Below are positions 1 to 4,304 of a DNA stretch of 5,482 bases, piece by piece. The position numbers and the translations under genes were made by a program. Within the stretch, counting starts at the first letter, position 1, and each line of letters begins with the position of its first letter. The notes beneath the pieces were generated by a model. The model was not told the origin of the DNA, did no database searches, and saw nothing but the letters and a program-made list of their open reading frames with translations. The stretch covers positions 1 through 5,482 of the forward strand of contig JAEWFU010000375.1 of assembly GCA_023388675.1 (NCBI GenBank), written 5' to 3'. This stretch comes from Pseudomonadota bacterium (GTDB lineage Bacteria; Pseudomonadota; Alphaproteobacteria; Rhizobiales; Rhizobiaceae).

Positions 1-174
1 CTGGTCGATCTCGGACTGCCGGTCGCCATGCAGGACTATGACGTTGCCCTGAAGGCGGCCTTCGAAGACGTCTTTGGTCCCACGGCCACCTCGCCCGGCC
101 CTCACATGGAGCCGATCAGCAGTGCCATCGCGGTGACAAAGGCGCTCATGGTGACGAGCGAGAGGACATCCTGA
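1..174 (+). CDS. 3' end of an unidentified gene (partial)
   Basis: An open frame enters from the left edge and ends at TGA 172-174, giving 57 visible residues that begin [20 protein letters not shown]. The first 30 or so codons mostly end in G or C and avoid rare codons, as expected of a real gene in this GC-rich genome, and the other two + frames are closed within about 50 bases. The codons after about position 100 look less typical, because there the frame runs antisense through the small minus-strand gene at 102-188. I do not recognise the protein. If real, this gene overlaps its convergent neighbour by 73 bp, which is unusual. The true gene may have a frameshift near its end, or the frame may be chance. 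Confidence 0.35.
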   Translation: MVDLGLPVAMQDYDVALKAAFEDVFGPTATSPGPHMEPISSAIAVTKALMVTSERTS

Positions 175-188
175 ACGAACTCGGCCAT
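102..188 (-). CDS. 28-residue single-span membrane micropeptide, putatively SOS-controlled
   Basis: This short gene encodes 28 residues beginning [12 protein letters not shown] and ending ALLIGSM, followed by TGA. The first dozen residues could form a short amphipathic helix carrying one Glu and one Asp. Residues from about 8 to 26 are almost entirely hydrophobic and uncharged, long enough for one membrane span. The start is fixed: an AGGAGAG ribosome binding site (200-194 on the minus strand) lies 7 nt upstream of ATG, and an in-frame stop at 219-221 excludes a longer version. A near-consensus promoter containing a LexA-like box lies directly upstream. Known SOS-induced micropeptides of this size include SidA, the 29-residue inner-membrane division inhibitor of Caulobacter, which acts on the late divisome. 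The resemblance seen here is in size, topology and promoter design, not in an alignment. A toxin-like peptide or a subunit of a membrane complex are alternatives. Confidence is good that it is translated and low for the role. Confidence 0.7.
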   Translation of the reverse strand: MAEFVQDVLSLVTMSAFVTAMALLIGSM

Positions 189-217
189 TTTCTCTCTCCT
201 GTATCCGTTGTGTATCC

Positions 218-246
218 TTTATGTTTCTATTTTGTTCTCATGTCAA
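218..246 (-). promoter_or_regulatory. Sigma-70-type promoter of the 28-residue micropeptide gene
   Basis: Reading the minus strand, a perfect TTGACA -35 (241-246) is followed by a 17-bp spacer and a CATAAA -10 (218-223, four of six matches to TATAAT). Transcription would begin near 211, giving a leader of about 22 nt that contains the strong ribosome binding site. This is the best promoter match I found in the window. The optimal spacing and AT-rich spacer in otherwise GC-rich DNA support it. Confidence 0.6.
223..237 (-). promoter_or_regulatory. Putative LexA box (near-consensus) within the micropeptide promoter
   Basis: The + strand reads GTTTCTATTTTGTTC, that is GTTT-N7-GTTC. The known alphaproteobacterial LexA operator is the direct repeat GTTC-N7-GTTC, so seven of the eight defined bases match and the seven-base gap is exact. 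The gap is AT-rich. The box covers the spacer and touches the -10 element, where a repressor would block RNA polymerase. The one mismatch (C to T in one half-site) leaves room for chance, though a match falling exactly in a good promoter is less expected by chance. Confidence 0.5.
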
Positions 247-403
247 GCGTGCGAATCACGATGCGCCTGCACAGATGTGCCCGCGTCAACAGAGCGCCAC
301 GGCCGAGGGCCGGACGAGTTCTCGAATTCAGTTCGCAGGAGACTGTTGAGACAACGGGGATACTCCCGTCACCAGTGCCCTTACGGAGCAGCGGCAGATA
401 CGA

Positions 404-931
404 TCAGGCCTCTTTCAGCCCGCTCCTGAAACGGCGCGCATTGGCGACATAGCTTTCCGCGGAAAGACGCAGGCGCGCCGCCGCTTGGTCATCCAGCTCG
501 CGCGCGACCTTGGCCGGGGCGCCGACGATCAGCGAATTGTCGGGGAAGATCTTGCCTTCGGTTATCAGCGCTCCCGCCCCGATCAGGCAGTTGCGGCCGA
601 TACGCGCGCCGTTGAGGATGATCGCGCCCATGCCGACGAGGCTGTTGTCGCCGATCGTGCAGCCATGAAGAATGGCCCGGTGGCCGATCGTACAGCCCTG
701 CCCCACCGTAAGCGGAAACCCCATATCGGTGTGCAGAACGCAATGTTCCTGCACGTTGGATCCGTCGCCGATCGCGATCAGTTCGTTGTCGCCGCGCAGC
801 ACAGCGCCGAACCATATGCCGACCGCACGGCCTAGCCTGACCTTGCCGATCAGCGTCGCGTCGGGCGCGATCCAGGTTGTCGGCTCATCGTCGATCTGCG
901 GTGCGTGGCCATCGAGCGCGTATACGGGCAT
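404..931 (-). CDS. Gamma-class carbonic anhydrase-like hexapeptide-repeat protein
   Basis: This 175-residue protein has the left-handed beta-helix fold of the gamma carbonic anhydrase/YrdA/PaaY group and should form trimers in the cytoplasm. Hexapeptide repeats run from about residue 20 to 138 (for example [23 protein letters not shown]), followed by a short C-terminal helix. The metal-binding histidines of the family are present: H67 in NVQEHCVLH, then H84 and H89 in IGHRAILHG. The active-site residues R46 and D48 (in RGDN) and Q61 also match. The family ranges from true carbonic anhydrases to acyl-CoA thioesterases such as PaaY and proteins with no known activity, so the reaction is not certain. 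The start is supported by GGAGG 6 nt before ATG. It lies 24 nt downstream of the membrane-protein gene at 956-1282 and is probably transcribed with it. Length is normal for the family. Confidence 0.93.
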   Translation of the reverse strand: MPVYALDGHAPQIDDEPTTWIAPDATLIGKVRLGRAVGIWFGAVLRGDNELIAIGDGSNVQEHCVLHTDMGFPLTVGQGCTIGHRAILHGCTIGDNSLVGMGAIILNGARIGRNCLIGAGALITEGKIFPDNSLIVGAPAKVARELDDQAAARLRLSAESYVANARRFRSGLKEA

Positions 932-955
932 GTCTTTCCTCCGAACGGGTGCGGA

Positions 956-1282
956 TCACCCTAGGAGTCTCGACACGAGAAGTGCAAGCTCGACGGCGAC
1001 AATGCCGAGGGCCATTGCCCATATGCCGGCTCCCACGGCACAAAGCATGGCTGCGGTGCTGTCGATCGCACCGGCCCGCTTGGCCGCGATCACCTCGTTT
1101 GCGAGCATGAACGGCCCGGCTGCCACCATCAGCGCTAGCGAAATGGCGAATCGCTCCCGCCTGACGAAAGGCGGGTGAAACCCGAGCCGGCGGCCGGCGG
1201 CGAGTTCGAAAGTCGCTCCCGCCAGGCCGCACAAGGTCAATCCGGCGGCAAAAGCATAAGCCATGAGAGCAAGCGAGTGCAT
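956..1282 (-). CDS. Small three-span membrane protein of unknown function
   Basis: The 108-residue product has three hydrophobic segments, at about residues 5-25, 45-63 and 77-104, so it should sit in the inner membrane. The basic loop between the first two (around GRRLGFHPPFVRRER) is probably cytoplasmic by the positive-inside rule. There is no obvious signal cleavage site and no catalytic motif. It may belong to the uncharacterised DUF6949 family of rhizobial membrane proteins, but I recall this only weakly. A GGAG ribosome binding site 8 nt upstream supports the ATG. It is first in a likely two-gene unit with the gamma carbonic anhydrase-like gene. Whether the two work together, for example in carbon dioxide or bicarbonate handling, is speculation. 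A longer minus-strand frame covering the same bases (885-1634) is out of phase and arginine-rich, so I treat it as a shadow. Confidence 0.8.
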   Translation of the reverse strand: MHSLALMAYAFAAGLTLCGLAGATFELAAGRRLGFHPPFVRRERFAISLALMVAAGPFMLANEVIAAKRAGAIDSTAAMLCAVGAGIWAMALGIVAVELALLVSRLLG

Positions 1283-1416
1283 CGTTTACGCTCCATTTAC
1301 CATGAGGAAGCGATCTTCCGGAGACGATAACCGGCACCGCAGCAAGAAGGGTGCCAGGCAGGCCGTTCCGCGTCGGGACGGGCGACAACGCGAACGGGCG
1401 ACGAGAGTGCGCTGAC
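1283..1416. other. Divergent intergenic region
   Basis: This 134-bp gap separates two divergently transcribed membrane-protein genes and should carry both promoters, but I see no convincing -35/-10 pair. It contains a GGAAG-CGAT-CTTCC dyad (1306-1319) and a 9-bp direct repeat, ACGGGCGAC, at 1378-1386 and 1394-1402. Neither has a recognisable binding protein. The + strand frame could be extended upstream to a GTG at 1351, but that stretch (residues beginning MPGRPFRVGTG) looks non-coding. Confidence 0.4.
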
Positions 1417-2142
1417 ATGCTCCAAGGATCGCAAGGCGTCGAGGCCAGCCCGCCTCGTTCCCGCTTCATGGCGCGGGTGTTCCTAGGTTTTTTGGCTCTG
1501 GCCGCTCTTTCCGCCGTCATCAGCGTAGCCGGCAAATGGTGGGGCCGCTCGATAGCCATGGCCGGCCATACCGACGACACGACCATCCGTGAGGTCGTCA
1601 TCGGCAACAATGTCCTGGTTGTCCCCGCCAACATGATCCGCTTCGAGACGGCCCGTCGCGACGGAGTGACCGCCCGCCTGGACCTCTACGCGCGCTGGCC
1701 GCAGATGGACGGCTACAGCAATGCCGCGCGCGACGACTTCAATCATGCCGGCGACACGCGCAGCATCCTGTTTCTGTCCTTTGACGAGCCCATCATGTCG
1801 CGCGACATGACTGGCAGGTTCGAGCCGATCTATCGCGCGCTGATCGATGGAAAAGGCCGGGCTGGACCGGGTGGTCTCACCGTCTATCGGTTCAGCGAAA
1901 AGTCAGGCTATGTCGATGAAGTGCTCGTCGTCGGCGACGAAGACGGCCCTGCCCCCTTCGTCGCGCGCTGCCTGTCGGGACCGGCTGCCCGCGAATCGCT
2001 TGCCCCTTGCGAACGCGACATCCAGGTCGCCGACGGCCTCAACCTCACCTACCGCATGCCGGCGGAGCTTGCCGGATCATGGCGCGAGGTAGACGCTGCT
2101 GTGAAGAAGTTGGCGGCCGGCCTGTTGCGGACCGGCCAATAG
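1417..2142 (+). CDS. Membrane-anchored periplasmic protein of unknown function
   Basis: From the ATG at 1417 the product has 241 residues. A short basic N-terminus is followed by one hydrophobic segment, at about residues 18-38 (VFLGFLALAALSAVISVAG), which should act as an uncleaved anchor. The rest, about 200 residues, is polar and probably faces the periplasm. It includes a beta-rich stretch around VVIGNNVLVVPANMIRFE and two cysteines (C185 and C198) that could form a disulfide. I do not recognise a named domain; it looks like a conserved rhizobial hypothetical protein. The start is not firmly settled: 1417 has only a weak upstream GAGAG, a GTG at 1351 would add 22 residues, and an ATG at 1468 would begin right at the hydrophobic segment. 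The gene ends 4 nt before the convergent DUF3126-type gene, so the two transcripts must overlap or share a termination zone. Confidence 0.8.
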   Translation: MLQGSQGVEASPPRSRFMARVFLGFLALAALSAVISVAGKWWGRSIAMAGHTDDTTIREVVIGNNVLVVPANMIRFETARRDGVTARLDLYARWPQMDGYSNAARDDFNHAGDTRSILFLSFDEPIMSRDMTGRFEPIYRALIDGKGRAGPGGLTVYRFSEKSGYVDEVLVVGDEDGPAPFVARCLSGPAARESLAPCERDIQVADGLNLTYRMPAELAGSWREVDAAVKKLAAGLLRTGQ

Positions 2143-2146
2143 CGGC

Positions 2147-2356
2147 TCAGCCGAGGTCGATGTCGAGTATCGCCATCGAGAAATTGTAGGAGAGATCGCC
2201 GTCGTCATCGTCCCGGAAGATGATGCCGAGAAATTCGTCGCCGAGATAGAGTTCGCACGAATCGTCCTTGCGGGGACGCGCCTTCACCTGAAGCTGCGGG
2301 TTCTGGAACGTGCGCTTGAAATAGGCGTCGAGTTTCCTGATCTCTTCGGGTTTCAA
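2147..2356 (-). CDS. DUF3126 family protein, small, function unknown
   Basis: The product resembles the DUF3126 family, small acidic cytoplasmic proteins of alphaproteobacteria of about 70 residues. The visible hallmarks are an N-terminal KPEEIRKLDAYFKRTF, a basic patch (KARPRKDDS), then GDEFLGIIFRDDDDGDLSYN and the end AILDIDLG. I prefer a TTG start at 2356-2354, giving 69 residues. GGAG lies 7 nt upstream, and the product then begins MKPEEIRKLD like other members of the family as I remember them. The ATG at 2419 would add 21 residues with no good ribosome binding site. The gene lies 112 nt downstream of cysE on the same strand, an arrangement I recall in other alphaproteobacteria, so it may share the cysE transcript. 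No biochemical role is known to me. Confidence 0.85.
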   Translation of the reverse strand: MKPEEIRKLDAYFKRTFQNPQLQVKARPRKDDSCELYLGDEFLGIIFRDDDDGDLSYNFSMAILDIDLG

Positions 2357-2439
2357 ACCTGCTCTCCAGTCGGCTCTCTGCTTGCGTTGCAGCGCTTCTG
2401 ACACGCCGAACACAACCATGTAAAGCCCGCGCCGGAGCT

Positions 2440-2454
2440 TTCAAGCTGCCTGAA
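2440..2454. repeat. Imperfect palindrome between cysE and the DUF3126-type gene
   Basis: TTCAAGCTGCCTGAA pairs at six of seven positions around a central base. It lies 15 nt past the cysE stop in the cysE transcript. No run of T follows it on the minus strand, so it is not a classical terminator. It could be a weak stem-loop protecting the cysE mRNA end, or chance. Confidence 0.25.
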
Positions 2455-2468
2455 GGGAAGCGCGCCCG

Positions 2469-3290
2469 TCAGCTTTCGGCTGTCAGAAGCTGGTCCATGG
2501 CACGCGAAGGCTCGTCGCAGCCGGCCTCGCCCACGATTCGTGCCGGCACGCCGGCTACGGTCTTGTTGTTGGGGATAGATGTGAGCAGGACGGAGCCCGC
2601 CGCCACCTTGGAGCAGTGTCCGACCTCGATATTGCCGAGGATCTTGGCGCCCGCTCCGATCAGCACGCCATGGCGAATCTTCGGGTGGCGGTCGCCGCCC
2701 GTCTTGCCGGTGCCGCCGAGCGTCACGCCGTGCAGCATCGAGACATTATCCTCCACCACGGCGGTCTCGCCGACGACGAGGCCGGTCGCATGGTCGATGA
2801 AGATGCCCTTGCCGATGCGCGAGGCCGGGTGAATATCGGTCTGGAAAATGGCCGACGAGCGGCTCTGCAGATAAAGCGCGAAATCCTTCCGCCCCTTGTT
2901 CCAAAGCCAGTGCGCCAGCCGGTAGGTCTGGATCGCATGGAAACCCTTGAAATAGAGCACCGGCATCAGGAACCTGTCGCACGCCGGGTCGCGGTCGTAA
3001 TAGGCTTGGATGTCGACACGAACCGTCGTGTTCCACTCCGGCGTCTCGCGCACCATCATCGCATAGGTCTGGCGGATCAGATCCGCGCCGACATCGGGAT
3101 GATCGAGCCGTTCCGAGAGGCGATGGATGACCGCGCCCTCGAGGCCGTCGTGGTTGAGAATGGTGGAATAGAGAAACGCCGCCAGAAGCGGATCGCGTTC
3201 AACCGCCTCCATCGCCTCGCGCCGGACCGCCGACCAGATCGGATCGACCGGCTGGATTGCTTCGGATCGCGCAACGCTGCTGCTGCTCAT
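2469..3290 (-). CDS. cysE: Serine O-acetyltransferase
   Basis: CysE transfers an acetyl group from acetyl-CoA to L-serine, giving O-acetylserine, the first step of cysteine synthesis. It works in the cytoplasm as a hexamer and usually binds O-acetylserine sulfhydrylase through its C-terminal tail. The 273-residue product, the same length as the E. coli enzyme, has the helical N-terminal SATase domain (about residues 15-120) and then a left-handed beta-helix of hexapeptide repeats (about 150-250). Catalytic residues match the E. coli positions with a constant offset of 9: D101 in RDPAC, D166 and H167 in IDHATG, and H202 in DRHPKI. The loop GGTGKTGGDRHP is intact. The ATG at 3290 has GGAG 6 nt upstream; an in-frame ATG at 3356 would add 22 residues that look like non-coding leader. 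The gene is divergent from the enoyl-CoA hydratase-like gene and followed by the DUF3126-type gene. Confidence 0.97.
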   Translation of the reverse strand: MSSSSVARSEAIQPVDPIWSAVRREAMEAVERDPLLAAFLYSTILNHDGLEGAVIHRLSERLDHPDVGADLIRQTYAMMVRETPEWNTTVRVDIQAYYDRDPACDRFLMPVLYFKGFHAIQTYRLAHWLWNKGRKDFALYLQSRSSAIFQTDIHPASRIGKGIFIDHATGLVVGETAVVEDNVSMLHGVTLGGTGKTGGDRHPKIRHGVLIGAGAKILGNIEVGHCSKVAAGSVLLTSIPNNKTVAGVPARIVGEAGCDEPSRAMDQLLTAES

Positions 3291-3301
3291 CGGGGTCTCC
3301 C

Positions 3302-3359
3302 GTGTCAAATGCCTTGCCTTGGGCCGGTGCGAACCATAATCCCTTTGCAGTGTCAAATG
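3302..3359. repeat. Pair of 10-bp direct repeats upstream of cysE
   Basis: GTGTCAAATG occurs at 3302-3311 and again at 3350-3359, exactly 48 bp apart, inside the 110-bp gap between the divergent cysE and enoyl-CoA hydratase-like genes. Each copy carries TTGACA on the minus strand. Neither has a good -10 at 16-18 bp, and for the copy nearer cysE a -10 would fall inside the coding region. They are therefore more likely binding sites for a regulator than two promoters, though the outer copy could be the cysE -35 with a poor -10. Confidence 0.4.
3314..3340 (+). promoter_or_regulatory. Possible promoter for the enoyl-CoA hydratase-like gene
   Basis: CATAAT (3335-3340, five of six matches to the -10 consensus) follows TTGCCT (3314-3319, four of six) with a 15-bp spacer, shorter than ideal. 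Transcription would begin near 3347, which places the palindrome at 3373-3386 in the early transcribed region, where a bound repressor could block elongation. The support is weak. Confidence 0.25.
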
Positions 3360-3372
3360 AACCGCATTTTCC

Positions 3373-3386
3373 TGAACGCGCGTTCA
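3373..3386. promoter_or_regulatory. 14-bp perfect palindrome, putative operator
   Basis: TGAACGCGCGTTCA is a perfect inverted repeat with no spacer, ending 14 bp before the ATG at 3401. Its form, 7-bp half-sites with a GAACG/CGTTC core, is typical of operators bound by TetR-family dimers, which often control acyl-CoA metabolism genes. That makes a role in repressing the downstream gene likely. The regulator is not in the window and its family is inferred from the shape of the site only. Confidence 0.45.
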
Positions 3387-3400
3387 ATGGGATTGGTCGC

Positions 3401-4204
3401 ATGCCGAATCACGAAATCGCGCAAACCGAGTTTCTCAAGATGGCACGCGCCGAAAACGGCGTCGTGACCGTCACAATCGACAAACCGGCCCGCAAGAACG
3501 CCATGTCGCAGGCGATGTGGCAGGCCATGACATCCCTGTTTGAAAAACTGGTAGGCGATCCTTCTGTGCGTGCCGTTATTCTGGCGGGTGCCGGAGGCGA
3601 CTTCTGCGCCGGTGCAGATATCACCGAATTCGATAAGGTTCGCGGCAGCGCGGAAAAGGCGCGCGAATACGAAGCTGAAAATTCGGCCGCCTTCGCCGCA
3701 ATCCGGCACTGCCCGGTGCCCACCATCGCGGCCATCAGGGGCATCTGCTTCGGCGGCGGTTTCGGCATCGCGGCGGCCTGCGACCTGCGGATCGCTTCCA
3801 CCACGGCGCTGTTCAGCGTGCCGGCCGCGCGGCTCGGTCTTGCCTATCCGGTCGACGCCATGGCCGATATCGTCCATGCGCTGGGTCCGCAACTGGCCAG
3901 ATATCTGGCATTTTCGGCCGCACGCCTCGACGCGCAGGCCGCACTGGACGCAAGTTTCCTTTTGGAAATCGTGGAACCGGGCGGCCTCGACCTGCGCGCG
4001 GCCGAACTGGCGGCAACGATAGCGGCCAATGCGCCGCTGTCGGTAAAGGCGTCGAAAGCCTCGATCCGCGCCACACTTACCGGCAGCGCGGTGGATGCGG
4101 CGGTTGCCGGCGAACTCGGCGACAGCACCTTTGAAAGCGCAGACTATGCCGAAGGCCGGCATGCTTTCCGCGAAAAGCGTCGCGCAAACTTCCAGGGCCG
4201 TTGA
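3401..4204 (+). CDS. Enoyl-CoA hydratase/isomerase (crotonase) family protein lacking both catalytic Glu
   Basis: From ATG 3401 the product has 267 residues and the crotonase fold: a substrate-binding start (VVTVTIDKPARKNAMS, residues 21-36), the first oxyanion-hole segment GGDFCAGADI (65-74), the second oxyanion segment IRGICFGGGFG (112-122), and the typical C-terminal end (ADYAEGRHAFREKRRANFQGR split around residue 255). It should bind an acyl-CoA in the cytoplasm. The two glutamates that add water in rat mitochondrial enoyl-CoA hydratase (E144 and E164) are replaced by G122 and A142, with the same offset of 22 for both, so the alignment is firm. It is therefore unlikely to be a standard hydratase; an isomerase, decarboxylase, thioesterase-like or other crotonase activity is possible. 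The start is weakly supported (GGGA 8 nt upstream), and the ATG at 3440 is an alternative. A perfect palindrome just upstream suggests dedicated control. Confidence 0.9.
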   Translation: MPNHEIAQTEFLKMARAENGVVTVTIDKPARKNAMSQAMWQAMTSLFEKLVGDPSVRAVILAGAGGDFCAGADITEFDKVRGSAEKAREYEAENSAAFAAIRHCPVPTIAAIRGICFGGGFGIAAACDLRIASTTALFSVPAARLGLAYPVDAMADIVHALGPQLARYLAFSAARLDAQAALDASFLLEIVEPGGLDLRAAELAATIAANAPLSVKASKASIRATLTGSAVDAAVAGELGDSTFESADYAEGRHAFREKRRANFQGR

Positions 4205-4205
4205 A

Positions 4206-4233
4206 ACCGCTTGCTCATTGCTGCCAAAGCGGT
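4206..4233 (+). terminator. Stem-loop just after the enoyl-CoA hydratase-like gene
   Basis: ACCGCTT (4206-4212) and AAGCGGT (4227-4233) form a perfect 7-bp stem with a 14-nt loop, beginning 2 nt after the stop codon. No T run follows, so this is not a standard intrinsic terminator. It could mark the mRNA end with factor-dependent termination or slow 3' decay. The rest of the 100-nt gap to the next gene holds a GC-rich stretch ending in GGTTTT (4259-4266) and no clear promoter. Confidence 0.3.
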
Positions 4234-4304
4234 GTCAGTATGCCGGCTTGCCCGCGCGGCGGTTTTCGGGTGGATGAAGCGATGACCGTTCGTAAGCTCC
4301 AGCC

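Noticed and set aside
269..280. GCACA-GA-TGTGC dyad upstream of the micropeptide promoter
   Set aside because: Only 5-bp arms and about 22 bp from the -35; no known regulator match, so not listed as a site.
300..312. CGGCC-GAG-GGCCG hairpin as a terminator for the 404-1282 gene pair
   Set aside because: The stem is only 5 bp, lies about 90 nt from the stop, and has no T run on the minus strand.
318..334. A second GTTC pair (GTTC-N9-GTTC) that looks like a LexA box
   Set aside because: The gap is nine bases rather than seven, and it is not placed in a recognisable promoter.
354..369. ACGGG/CCCGT inverted repeat as a terminator
   Set aside because: Short stem with a 6-nt loop and no T run; expected by chance in GC-rich DNA.
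208..452. Two overlapping + frames of 73 and 80 residues
   Set aside because: They are rich in Arg, Ser and Cys with no recognisable motif or good ribosome binding site, and they run antisense across the micropeptide promoter and the end of the carbonic anhydrase-like gene.
885..1634. A 249-residue minus frame spanning the divergent region
   Set aside because: It overlaps two better-supported genes and the intergenic gap, and its translation is arginine-rich and featureless.
2616..3467. A 283-residue + frame opposite cysE
   Set aside because: It is the antisense shadow of a strongly conserved cysE; the His/Arg/Asp-rich translation is typical of such shadows in GC-rich DNA.
3353..4162. A 269-residue minus frame opposite the crotonase-family gene
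   Set aside because: The Arg/Gly-rich translation has no family resemblance, and the + strand product is a clear crotonase-fold protein.
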